Source: CALAGJ01 sp964293305 (GTDB lineage: Bacteria; Bacteroidota; Bacteroidia; Chitinophagales; Chitinophagaceae). Taken from it: a DNA stretch of 64,000 nucleotides. The notes below the pieces were generated by a model that had not been told where the DNA came from, did no database searches, and worked only from the letters and a program-made list of their open reading frames with translations. How positions within the stretch are numbered: the stretch's first letter is position 1; each line of letters opens with the position of its first letter. This document shows positions 34,320-42,912 of the stretch, one piece after another. Where the stretch lies: positions 18,590 to 82,589 of the forward strand of contig CAXYYO010000012.1 of NCBI GenBank assembly GCA_964293305.1, written 5' to 3'. Made by a program: the position numbers and the translations under genes.

Positions 34320-34730
34320 ATGAGCATTATGCCACAAGCAAAAAAGATATTCTTGAAACCTGCAATTGTGTTTCTGATGGTTAGTCTTGTATGCTTTATT
34401 GCTGATGACAAACTCCGCAGTTGGCAGATAGATCCACTGGTTGTAATGGGTGCAAATCTGTTGCTTTTAAACATGACAATAGTAGTGCTTGTTCTATTGA
34501 TGAATGCTATGAAAAATACAAATCCAAATGTTTTTACACGAACAGTAATGGCTGGCACTTTTATCAAGCTAATGGTATTGGCAGCAGCAGCAGTTATATA
34601 TCTATTTGCCGCAGGCGAAAACAGAAGTGTATATGGAATTATAGCTTCATTGCTACTCTATGTTATTTATACTATAGTGGAAACAAAAACTATTTTACAA
34701 CTCAATCAAAAGCAGGATGCCAAGCGTTGA
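34320..34730 (+). CDS. Small four-segment membrane protein (AtpI-like topology)
   Basis: A 136-residue integral membrane protein with four hydrophobic segments (about 10-27, 40-63, 75-98, 104-122) and a short charged C-terminal tail. Size and topology resemble ATP synthase subunit I (AtpI) proteins, but no ATP synthase genes are nearby, so this is only a structural comparison. It overlaps the next gene by 14 bases, indicating translational coupling with the SprT-like protein. Confidence 0.7.
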   Translation: MSIMPQAKKIFLKPAIVFLMVSLVCFIADDKLRSWQIDPLVVMGANLLLLNMTIVVLVLLMNAMKNTNPNVFTRTVMAGTFIKLMVLAAAAVIYLFAAGENRSVYGIIASLLLYVIYTIVETKTILQLNQKQDAKR

Positions 34731-35340
34731 ACATCCATTAAAACAATTAGAAAAATATTTACCAATAGGAGCTTATGATATAGTGGTGCCCATCATTATG
34801 GAGCATAGAATTCATCTAACAGTAAGCAGAGAACGCAAGACTATTCTTGGCAATTACCGACATGCACATCTTGGAAAAAATCATAGGATATCAGTAAACG
34901 GCAATCTCAATCCTTATGAGTTCTTATTTACCTTACTACATGAAATTGCACATTTATTTACCTTTGAAAAATATGGCCATAGGGTAAATGCACATGGTGC
35001 GGAATGGAAGCTAGCATATAGCAATATTCTGGAGGTATTTACAAAAAAAATACCATTGCCCGAAGATATTCTAAATGCCCTTAAAGAGAGTATGCAAAAT
35101 CCATCTGCAAGTAGTTGTAGTGAAGCAGCGCTTCAAAGAGTATTTAAACTTTATGATACAAAAAAGGAGGATGTGCTTTTTGTGGAAAGCCTTCCACTTG
35201 GTGCCTATTTTACTACCGGAAATGGGAGGATTTTTCAACTGGGAAAAAAATTAAGGAAGCGTTATCAATGTACAGATTTTCATACTGGACAAGCCTATTT
35301 AATAAGCCCTATATGCCAAGTAAAACAAATACAGATTTGA
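34717..35340 (+). CDS. SprT-like zinc metalloprotease domain protein
   Basis: A 207-residue protein with the SprT-type zinc motif H-E-I-A-H (75-79) and the downstream H-G-A-E-W (His93), which together supply the metal site. The C-terminal region (about 150-205) is beta-rich with R-Y-Q-C-T-D. Members of the SprT/Spartan superfamily are putative DNA- or cytoplasm-associated proteases; substrates of the bacterial forms are unknown. It overlaps the upstream membrane protein gene and ends 12 bases before a convergent gene. Confidence 0.85.
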   Translation: MPSVEHPLKQLEKYLPIGAYDIVVPIIMEHRIHLTVSRERKTILGNYRHAHLGKNHRISVNGNLNPYEFLFTLLHEIAHLFTFEKYGHRVNAHGAEWKLAYSNILEVFTKKIPLPEDILNALKESMQNPSASSCSEAALQRVFKLYDTKKEDVLFVESLPLGAYFTTGNGRIFQLGKKLRKRYQCTDFHTGQAYLISPICQVKQIQI

Positions 35341-35352
35341 TATTCAAATAGC

Positions 35353-35862
35353 CTAACCTTTCCTCAAAGCATCCATCAGTTTCTCTACAAATTTAAAAGT
35401 AGCAGGACAGTAGGCAATATTTTGCTGAAACACATGTGCATACTCACTAAACTTCTTTTTAGTATGGTGTGGAAAACCCGCACAGTCTGCAGGACGCACT
35501 TCATATATACTACATTTATTATCTGTTAGGTTAAAAAACTGGCAGGGCAATTTTTTATTCATCCAGTCTTTATCTTTTTTATCAAAGTAAAGCCATTTTT
35601 CTTTGAAAGCAGAAGTAGTCATATTCAAATATGTGGCTATTCTTTTAATGTCTTTTGGTGTAAATGTAGGAGTCATTTTTTTACAGCAATTGCCGCAGGT
35701 TAAACAATCAGTTTCCTCCCATACTTCTTTATCCATTTGAACAGTGAGTGTATGAATATTTGTTGGAGAATTTTTTTCTATTTTACTAAGAAAGCGTTTG
35801 TACTTTGTTTTACGGTACCTTAATTTTTGTTTGAATGAACGAAGGTTCACTGTCTTATTCAT
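35353..35862 (-). CDS. YkgJ family cysteine-cluster protein
   Basis: About 169 residues from the ATG at 35862; the longer frame begins with TTG at 35886. The protein has C-L-T-C-G-N-C-C-K-K in the first half and then P-C-Q-F-F-x8-C-S-I-Y-E-V-R-P-A-D-C-A-G-F-P, the cysteine set of the YkgJ/CxxCxxCC family, which probably binds zinc or an iron-sulfur cluster. Function is unknown. The N-terminus is unusually basic (about 35 residues rich in Lys/Arg). It is divergent from xerD and convergent with the SprT-like gene. Confidence 0.87.
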   Translation of the reverse strand: MNKTVNLRSFKQKLRYRKTKYKRFLSKIEKNSPTNIHTLTVQMDKEVWEETDCLTCGNCCKKMTPTFTPKDIKRIATYLNMTTSAFKEKWLYFDKKDKDWMNKKLPCQFFNLTDNKCSIYEVRPADCAGFPHHTKKKFSEYAHVFQQNIAYCPATFKFVEKLMDALRKG

Positions 35863-35954
35863 ACTTACTTTTATGGAGTGAGGCAATATCGGGCAAAAAA
35901 GAAAAACGATATAAAAACTTTTGCAGTATCATGCATCCGGATAACGAATATTAG

Positions 35955-36860
35955 ATGTGGGACGTATATAAAAAGGGTTTTAAAGTATGGTTGCAACTGG
36001 AGCAATCTCTAAGTAATGCCACAACAGAAGCCTATCTTCGAGATGTAGAAACGCTCACAATATACCTACAATCCAACCTTGCATCCACAAATACGCCAGA
36101 CAACATAACTTATGATACACTACAATCTTTCATTACTTGGATTGCAGAAATTGGTTTTACCAGTACAAGCCAAGCACGCATACTATCAGGTATAAAATCT
36201 TTTTATAAATATTGCATAGCAGAACAAATTACTACAAACGATCCTACCTCATTAATTACTGCACCAAAGCTTAGTAGAAAGCTGCCGGAAGTGCTCAGCT
36301 TTGCTGAAATTGAAAAAATTATTGCGGCCATTGATTTGAGCAAGCCAGAAGGAACCAGGAATAAAGCAATGCTTGAAACGCTGTATAGCTGCGGGCTAAG
36401 GGTAAGTGAATTGGTAGCCTTACGCATCAGTTGTTTGTATTTAAAAGATGGTTTTATAAGGGTAATTGGCAAAGGTGATAAAGAAAGGCTTGTACCTATA
36501 GGAGCAGATGCCATCAACTATATACAGATCTACTATGATTCTATTCGCCAACTACAACAGCCCCAAAAAAATCAGGAGGATATATTATTCTTAAACAGAA
36601 GAGGAAAGGTACTAACTAGGGTTATGATTTTTATTATCATAAAAAAACTATGCTCAGATGCAGGTATTCAGAAAAAAATTTCGCCACATACGTTTAGACA
36701 TTCTTTTGCCACACATTTGGTAGAAGGTGGTGCAGATCTACGTGCTGTACAGGATATGCTGGGCCATGAGAGCATTACCACCACTGAAATATACACGCAT
36801 TTAGATAGGGATTATCTGCGGGAAACGTTGATGCGGTTTCATCCGGGGTATAAAAAGTGA
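35955..36860 (+). CDS. xerD: Site-specific tyrosine recombinase
   Basis: A 301-residue chromosomal tyrosine recombinase of the XerC/XerD type, which resolves chromosome dimers at dif. An N-terminal SAM-like DNA-binding domain (about 5-90) precedes the catalytic domain with Arg149 (C-G-L-R-V-S-E-L), Lys173 (G-K-G-D-K-E-R), His245 and Arg248 (H-T-F-R-H), His271 (L-G-H-E-S) and the nucleophile Tyr280 (E-I-Y-T-H). All catalytic residues are present. No integrase-type neighbours or attachment repeats are seen, so this looks like a housekeeping recombinase. XerC cannot be excluded. Confidence 0.9.
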   Translation: MWDVYKKGFKVWLQLEQSLSNATTEAYLRDVETLTIYLQSNLASTNTPDNITYDTLQSFITWIAEIGFTSTSQARILSGIKSFYKYCIAEQITTNDPTSLITAPKLSRKLPEVLSFAEIEKIIAAIDLSKPEGTRNKAMLETLYSCGLRVSELVALRISCLYLKDGFIRVIGKGDKERLVPIGADAINYIQIYYDSIRQLQQPQKNQEDILFLNRRGKVLTRVMIFIIIKKLCSDAGIQKKISPHTFRHSFATHLVEGGADLRAVQDMLGHESITTTEIYTHLDRDYLRETLMRFHPGYKK

Positions 36861-37276
36861 AAAAATTTTTCCCAGATTTATTAATATTATTCAAGATCAA
36901 CTTTTTATGAAAGTAGTAAATTAGGATATAGTTTAATTTTATTATGCACTACTTTATGCAGTGTATATTTTGGAGTCAAAGTCATTGAGATATATTCTTT
37001 ATTCTGTCGATTTAAAAAACAAAATGATAAATATAAAAATGGAAACATATTTCTAACCGAGGACTTTTAAATTTAAAAATCATAAAGACATCACAACCAA
37101 AATTACTGTAATATCATATGAAGACAGAATAGAATCTAATATTTTAAATACCTATACTTAACTCAGCATTTGCAATTAAAATTTATTACAAAGTCAACAG
37201 CAATATCTAAGTTTAATTTATGCATATTATTCAAAAAAAGAGACTTTCAAATGAAAGTCTCTTTTTAAATTAGTGT
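36861..37276. other. Intergenic region after xerD
   Basis: 416 AT-rich bases between xerD and the end of a minus-strand gene. Apart from the terminator at its right end I find no open frame, promoter or RNA-like structure. A GGGAAAAA/TTTTTTC stretch near 36861-36878 could form only a loopless hairpin. Confidence 0.5.
37235..37266 (-). terminator. Intrinsic terminator of the T9SS protein gene
   Basis: A 14-bp perfect stem (37235-37248 with 37253-37266, core AGACTTTC/GAAAGTCT) and 4-base loop AAAT, flanked by A and T runs, 10 bases after the stop of the minus-strand gene. Confidence 0.85.
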
Positions 37277-39220
37277 TTAGTTCTTTTTTAATTGAATTGT
37301 ATGTGATTGATATCCATCCACACTGTTAATGGTCACCCAATAAATTCCTTGCTGTAGCGATGAAATATTTTCATCCCATTCTTTGGTGCCTGTGGCAATA
37401 TTTTTATAAGATACTATTTGTCCTGTATGATTTGTTATTGACAAAACAAAAGGGTTATCCATAACAGTATTTAATACTATATGCACTCTATCAGTGGCAG
37501 GATTTGGATAGGTACTGAAGGAAAACAATGGGGCGTCTGTATCCTCGTCATTTTCAACCAACCCATTTACAGTAGTTGTAGTCTTGACCCTTACTATACG
37601 AACAGTGTATTGGCTAGCTCCCATATACTCATGCACACCCCAGAAGGTTGTATTGTCAACAGGGTCAACTGTTGAAGTGGAATAGTCACCCCAACGACCA
37701 CCAAAATAAGCAACATTGGATTGGGTCGTATTTTTTGGAGCAGACGTGCTGCCGGCAGCGGCATCTTTAAAATGCATGGCTACCACTCCATTGGCACCTG
37801 TATCTTTTGATGAAACAGTACAAGATATCATTGCATTTCCTTTCTTATTCATACTGATAGTACCCATCCAATAAAACTTTGGTTTGGTTACTGATACTGC
37901 ATCGAAAAGAGTACCTGATTGTGCTAAAGTAGGAGTTGCCGTATTTAGATTGTTTATTTCGTACCATCTTACACCATCTCTATCGCCTGATGATGTACCA
38001 ACGCCTAAATTATTAACAAGGATAGAATGCGATGTCCACAAACTGACTGCCCCTGTACTTACATCTTTTGAAATGGTTGCCTGTAATAATCTGGTATCAA
38101 TGGCATCTAATGCGAATCCATTTTTGTTAGGAGCATCTTGTGGAAATGCCGTAGTAGGCACAGTGATATTGATATTTGATGATATGGAAGGTGTACCACC
38201 TGGGTTTAGAATTTTTCTCATTACCAATCTACCTTGAAAATCATAATCCGTCCCTATAAAATAACCCTCAGTTGGATTTGGAGTGGTTGGATTAGATACG
38301 CCTTGCGCTGTCCACGGACCTCCGTTTCCATAGCTACCTACATTTCTAAAAGCAGTAACAGTTAGTGATCCGGCAATTAAGTCTGCTTTGTTTACAACAA
38401 ACAAACTGGTGTGCAAAGTAGAATTAAACATATTACAACCCATATAAAGCGCTGCACCATCTACACCTAGTGTTTCATAGTCTGCAAATAAACCTGTATC
38501 CACATTTGGAGTAGGACCTACTTGATTTTGCTGAAAGTAAAATAATGTAACTGTACTCTGTGGTGTAAGTATACCAGAATTAATTGCTGCAATAGTTATT
38601 CTATTATTCTGTGATGCAATGGTAATACTTACAATAAACCATCTTTGGCTTAAAGGGTCGTAAACAACACGTGGATCTACAACGTTACTTCCACCTCTCA
38701 CATCATTAAAAAAAACATCTGCATCCACATCGTATTGTAGAGCACCGTTTGTTTTATCAAAAACCCTGATTCTTCCGTTTACCACAAGCACAATTTGCTT
38801 TGGGCCTACCGACATCATTGGATCTGGTGGTGCCCAACCTTGTGTAATATCACTTGCATTCAATGCATCAAATGCAAGAGTGATATCAAAATCTGTACTT
38901 GATGTTTTTGACTGCACTGCTTGGCTACCGTATGTGGCAATGGCTTGGGATTCTGGATTCATCAATCGCTGTTTCAACAATGCTTTTTCATTGTTTTCAA
39001 CCCTTCTATTTTTTTTCTTCTTTAAAAGACCGTTTGCTTTCATCCAAGCTTCTTTTGCAACCATCTGTTCGATAGTTGTAGTAATGCCCGATTCACCTTT
39101 CCAAGTTACACCTTGCGTATAACCCGGCGGAGATTGTGCAAATGAGATGGAGTAAAATAATGGCATAGCAATTAAAATTGCAACAAGCACACCAATTCTT
39201 GATGTAGATTTTTGTAACAT
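37277..39220 (-). CDS. Large secreted protein with type IX sorting domain
   Basis: About 647 residues from the ATG at 39220; the open frame continues only to a TTG at 39229. A signal peptide (about 1-29) is followed by a region rich in Lys/Arg (about 65-90). Then comes a beta-rich region that starts G-W-A-P-P-D-P-M-M-S-V-G-P-K-Q-I-V-L-V-V-N-G and contains repeated strand patterns like a beta-propeller or lectin-like fold. The C-terminal 80 residues (F-S-T-Y-P-N-P-A-T-D-R-V-H-I to I-Q-L-K-K-N) form a type A T9SS sorting domain. The protein should be on or outside the cell surface. Enzymatic activity cannot be read. It is monocistronic. Confidence 0.85.
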   Translation of the reverse strand: MLQKSTSRIGVLVAILIAMPLFYSISFAQSPPGYTQGVTWKGESGITTTIEQMVAKEAWMKANGLLKKKKNRRVENNEKALLKQRLMNPESQAIATYGSQAVQSKTSSTDFDITLAFDALNASDITQGWAPPDPMMSVGPKQIVLVVNGRIRVFDKTNGALQYDVDADVFFNDVRGGSNVVDPRVVYDPLSQRWFIVSITIASQNNRITIAAINSGILTPQSTVTLFYFQQNQVGPTPNVDTGLFADYETLGVDGAALYMGCNMFNSTLHTSLFVVNKADLIAGSLTVTAFRNVGSYGNGGPWTAQGVSNPTTPNPTEGYFIGTDYDFQGRLVMRKILNPGGTPSISSNINITVPTTAFPQDAPNKNGFALDAIDTRLLQATISKDVSTGAVSLWTSHSILVNNLGVGTSSGDRDGVRWYEINNLNTATPTLAQSGTLFDAVSVTKPKFYWMGTISMNKKGNAMISCTVSSKDTGANGVVAMHFKDAAAGSTSAPKNTTQSNVAYFGGRWGDYSTSTVDPVDNTTFWGVHEYMGASQYTVRIVRVKTTTTVNGLVENDEDTDAPLFSFSTYPNPATDRVHIVLNTVMDNPFVLSITNHTGQIVSYKNIATGTKEWDENISSLQQGIYWVTINSVDGYQSHTIQLKKN

Positions 39221-39301
39221 GATGAACAATTTATAAATGAAAAATAAAAACTCTTCTTTACAATTTAATCAAAACAAATATTCAATTAACAACAACTAAG
39301 C

Positions 39302-40372
39302 TTACAGGATGCACTTATTTTTTAGCATACTTCCTGCTTTTATAAAATCACTCACTAAGTAACTGATTAGTTTTCCGATAGCCGCACTTTGTCTTCCATC
39401 CTCCAGTTCACTTGCCCCTTCACAAATATGCAGATATGCTGGCTTTGTATCAGCTGTAGTATAAGTAATATATTGCCTTGCATGTACAGGACTGATTCCC
39501 ATAGGTGTTAGTGCACTGCTAAGCGTATCTTGAATGCAATCTAGATCTAATTCAATCCCACAATAATTATCCTCTGTAAACGATGTAGCATGCGCCACAC
39601 TTTGTAAAAATGTTCTCTTCTCATGTACATAAATATCTTCATAGGTTATGATATCGATAAAGGGTTCATTCACCATATCCATCCATACGTTTTGCTGTAT
39701 ATAATTTTCATGTAATCCAATGATAAAGTATTTGTCTAAATATCCATCTTCATCCGCATATCTAAAGGCATTACCACTGTGTCTGCCTTCAAGTGGCCGA
39801 TAATCAGCATGTGCATCTAAATTGATAACATTGATTTGTGCCAATGGAATTTTTCCCAATTGATGTAAGGCTTTTGCACTGCCTTTTATACATCCATAAG
39901 CATTGTTATGTCCCCCTCCTATTACGATAGGAATTTTGCCTGCTTGTACTATAATTTTTATTATATGTTCTGTAGCGTCATCTATTTCATTTACAGTATG
40001 GCGTAGTGCAGTAATTTTTTCGTCAGGGTTCAATGCATTAGATTCTATCAGAGCAGCAGTTTTTGTAAAATCTAAATGCCCTAGGAGCAAAATTTCTTTA
40101 CCCCCCAAAAAATCATTGCTTTGTATATTTAGAAAACTTTGCAAAAAAGGATGCCATGCGGTGTGGGCGCCACCAATACCATGGTTTGCCCTTATGCCAA
40201 TATCTTCCGGTATGCCAAGTATAACATAAGATGCAGAAGAGGAAGCTATTTCAGCCATCCAATCTGTGGGATTAACTATGGTGTGTATACACTCTCCAAG
40301 CTTTGTTTCAAAACGCCTGATTTTTATTAAAGACAAAATATCTTGTCTGTTATAAATCTTAAGGTGATGCAT
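39302..40372 (-). CDS. hutG: Formimidoylglutamase-like arginase-family hydrolase
   Basis: About 356 residues from the ATG at 40372 (M-H-H-L-K-I-Y-N-R-Q-D); the open frame to 40414 adds a non-conserved segment. This is a ureohydrolase-fold protein with the di-manganese motifs G-G-G-H-N-N-A-Y-G, N-L-D-A-H-A-D-Y-R and E-L-D-L-D-C-I. The sequence between them and the overall length fit Bacteroidota formimidoylglutamase, which splits N-formimino-glutamate in histidine breakdown. The other hut genes are not adjacent, so arginase or agmatinase activity remains possible. Confidence 0.8.
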   Translation of the reverse strand: MHHLKIYNRQDILSLIKIRRFETKLGECIHTIVNPTDWMAEIASSSASYVILGIPEDIGIRANHGIGGAHTAWHPFLQSFLNIQSNDFLGGKEILLLGHLDFTKTAALIESNALNPDEKITALRHTVNEIDDATEHIIKIIVQAGKIPIVIGGGHNNAYGCIKGSAKALHQLGKIPLAQINVINLDAHADYRPLEGRHSGNAFRYADEDGYLDKYFIIGLHENYIQQNVWMDMVNEPFIDIITYEDIYVHEKRTFLQSVAHATSFTEDNYCGIELDLDCIQDTLSSALTPMGISPVHARQYITYTTADTKPAYLHICEGASELEDGRQSAAIGKLISYLVSDFIKAGSMLKNKCIL

Positions 40373-40553
40373 GCAATTGATTATGGCGTAAATGTAAGCA
40401 GAAATTAAGTCCACTACAAATGATTACCTAATCAAAATAATGAAATACAAGTATATATTAGTTTCTAACAAACTATGCTGTTATGCCCCAATCTTTAGGC
40501 ACCCTGTTAGGGAAAAAATAGGTAGGAAAAATAAAATGTAGTTGTTCAAACGA

Positions 40554-41444
40554 CTATTTAATCTGTAGATTTATAGCTCCCCTTAAAATAGGGCTCAGTT
40601 TAGTTCCTTCTTTCAGCGAATTGCCTTCAAATATGATTTTAACCATCTTTGTTATACTATTGTAGTACGCTACTTCATAATCAACAATTGCAGCAGGTAT
40701 GGTAAGAATATTTGCTTGCAATATGGTAGTACTATTCTTCAAATCAAAATAATTAAATTCGGTTACAGGATTATTTGTTGAATAGGTTCCTTTTGTAATT
40801 GCAGCAGTTGGAAAACCAATTTTTACAGACAAGCTCGTATCACCAATTCCATAATCACCAAATATAATTAGTTCGTTTGATACATTGAATTCCGCAATTT
40901 GTACAACCCCAGAATAGGTTAGAGTATCATCAATAAAAGTCCAACTATTTTCAGGAATTGAATCTGCAAGTGTCAATGTAGAATTTCCTGTTGTGTCTTC
41001 TGGGAAAATAACACCGGCACTATCTTGCACATGCACAACAAACTGACAAAAACTAGAATCAAACCCTACAAAAAATGTATCAGATATTGGTATAATCGCC
41101 ACACCAACCTGTTTTAATCTGATAGTTTGCAATCCCGTATCATTAAGATTTCCGCTATCTGCAAATAAATAACCATTAGTAGTAGAAGTGGTGATGCTGT
41201 ATTTACCAACTTTTGTCACATTCAATTGAAGGTTAACATAAGCAGTATCGCTTCCTGCACTCACCCCATTATAAAAAGTACCAACTACTGTAGCCCCAGT
41301 ACAAAAACCAGCAGAATCTGTAGCAATACTTCCATCTGCAAAAAAATCATAGTCACCGGTTTCATTGCTGAGTTCCTTAGCACAAGAAATGATGATTACA
41401 CTACATGAAATGATTGCACAGAGGGTAGTAATAATATTTCGCAT
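40554..41444 (-). CDS. Hypothetical lipoprotein with beta-sandwich domains
   Basis: A 296-residue exported protein; the signal ends in I-I-I-S-C (Cys21), a plausible lipobox. The mature part is rich in Ser/Thr/Asp/Gly with alternating strands. Segments such as G-K-Y-S-I-T-T-S-T-T-N-G-Y and F-C-Q-F-V-V-H-V suggest Ig-like sandwiches. The second half (about 150-296) resembles small beta-barrel domains of surface lipoproteins. I do not recognise a named family. It stands alone between hutG and the binding-protein gene. Confidence 0.7.
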   Translation of the reverse strand: MRNIITTLCAIISCSVIIISCAKELSNETGDYDFFADGSIATDSAGFCTGATVVGTFYNGVSAGSDTAYVNLQLNVTKVGKYSITTSTTNGYLFADSGNLNDTGLQTIRLKQVGVAIIPISDTFFVGFDSSFCQFVVHVQDSAGVIFPEDTTGNSTLTLADSIPENSWTFIDDTLTYSGVVQIAEFNVSNELIIFGDYGIGDTSLSVKIGFPTAAITKGTYSTNNPVTEFNYFDLKNSTTILQANILTIPAAIVDYEVAYYNSITKMVKIIFEGNSLKEGTKLSPILRGAINLQIK

Positions 41445-41682
41445 TTTTATAAAATGGTAATTATTGGAATGATTTAAATGAACTGCAAATTAAATAAGAA
41501 CCTTATTGGTAATTCTAATACAATAATCAACGAATTGTAATAATTTTTATTGTTCAATGTAGCCAATTGATTAAAAGCTAATACAGAAAAATTTACGATT
41601 TCTCAAAACCACATACATTTCTTTCTTTGTGCATTAAAAATTTTAGCATAACATACAAGTGAGAATTAAAATTGGACTCACA

Positions 41683-42873
41683 CTACCAAAGAGAAATCTC
41701 TTTCAATTCTCCGTTAGTATACTTATAAAAATATATTTTTTTATTCTCAAAATATTTTGGTGTGGATGCACTGCCATCTACCTTCTTGAAATCATAATCA
41801 GAAAATACTTTGGCATAAGAAGATGACATAGCATTCATAAAGTTTGTGGGATCGGACAGTAAAAGACGGGTGAAATGGTACATAGTTTCATAGCCTTTAT
41901 AGACCATATCACTCGGTTGTGCATAAAACTTTGTTTTATATGCTGCACTAATACGACTCATTCTTTCTTCACCCTTTGAATAATTGAATGGTGAGCTGAT
42001 TACTATTTGTAAATGTTTACTGTACTTCCCTTTTACAGCACTCATGCTGCTCCAGTTTGGTAAGCCAACTAAAGTAAATGCATATTTTTCTCCAAGATCA
42101 TTTAAAGATGCTATAAGGTGCTTTGCCCATACTTCATCAAAACTCCCACACACTATTATATTTTCACGTGTACTATCTAAAAAATATCTGAGGGTATCAG
42201 AAGCATTTTCCTTAGAAGGCAGCACCAATGTTTGAGCATTGCCAATTAAGCTGTCTGATTTTTGCTTGACCAAACTAGAAATTTTTGATTCTAAAGCTCC
42301 TGATTTTGTAACTAATAAAATCTTTTTCCCATTATAATGATTTCTGATATAACCCCCCAAAGCCTCTACATGAGTTTGCCAAGTAGGATTGAGTAAATAA
42401 AAGAATGGATTATTTACAATACCGCCATCATTTGGATAAGTAATAGAAATGACTGGTACTTGATTTTTATTTCCATAATCTGCCAATGCTTTTTGTTCAG
42501 TTGCATTAGCAAAAGACCCTAATACCAATGAGTAGTTTGAAGACTCCATTGCTGTTGTCAATTGCAGCAAACTTTGTCCTTTCTTATGCAAATCAAAAAT
42601 GCTTACTTCAAAATCAAGGCCTTCTTTTTTGAGTGAATCAATGGCCATATTTATTCCATTATAAAACTCAAGACCCGGTAGAAAAAATTTCGAGATTTTT
42701 GTACTACTCAGTCTATAAATATTCCCGCTAAAAGCGGAATCTAAATAAAAAGGTGCCACTACCGCAATTCTTATAGGTAGTTGAGCACTATCTTTTTCAA
42801 CGGGGGTTGCATATATGTGTGACATACAGAGTATGCTTATGCAAACCACTAGTAATTTTTTAAATTTCATCAT
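41683..42873 (-). CDS. Periplasmic-binding-fold (type 1) protein downstream of guaA
   Basis: A 396-residue exported protein with a signal peptide (about 1-22) and a two-lobed type 1 periplasmic-binding fold like LivJ or receptor-type binding proteins: I-R-I-A-V-V-A-P-F-Y, F-Y-N-G-I-N-M-A-I-D-S-L and Y-S-L-V-L-G-S-F-A-N. Proteins of this sort occur next to guaA in Bacteroidota, sometimes fused to LysM domains; no LysM is seen here and no permease genes are nearby. The ligand is unknown. The gene starts 39 bases after the guaA stop, so the two are likely co-transcribed. Confidence 0.82.
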   Translation of the reverse strand: MMKFKKLLVVCISILCMSHIYATPVEKDSAQLPIRIAVVAPFYLDSAFSGNIYRLSSTKISKFFLPGLEFYNGINMAIDSLKKEGLDFEVSIFDLHKKGQSLLQLTTAMESSNYSLVLGSFANATEQKALADYGNKNQVPVISITYPNDGGIVNNPFFYLLNPTWQTHVEALGGYIRNHYNGKKILLVTKSGALESKISSLVKQKSDSLIGNAQTLVLPSKENASDTLRYFLDSTRENIIVCGSFDEVWAKHLIASLNDLGEKYAFTLVGLPNWSSMSAVKGKYSKHLQIVISSPFNYSKGEERMSRISAAYKTKFYAQPSDMVYKGYETMYHFTRLLLSDPTNFMNAMSSSYAKVFSDYDFKKVDGSASTPKYFENKKIYFYKYTNGELKEISLW

Positions 42874-42912
42874 GTGATTTCAAAATTCTGTACGGTAAAA
42901 CAAATTTAATGC

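Noticed and set aside
35955..36860. xerD as an integrase of a mobile element
   Set aside because: Length and catalytic set fit chromosomal Xer recombinases; no attachment repeats, cargo or tRNA target nearby.
37884..38237. 117-codon plus-strand frame
   Set aside because: Shadow of the T9SS protein gene; no motif or signal peptide.
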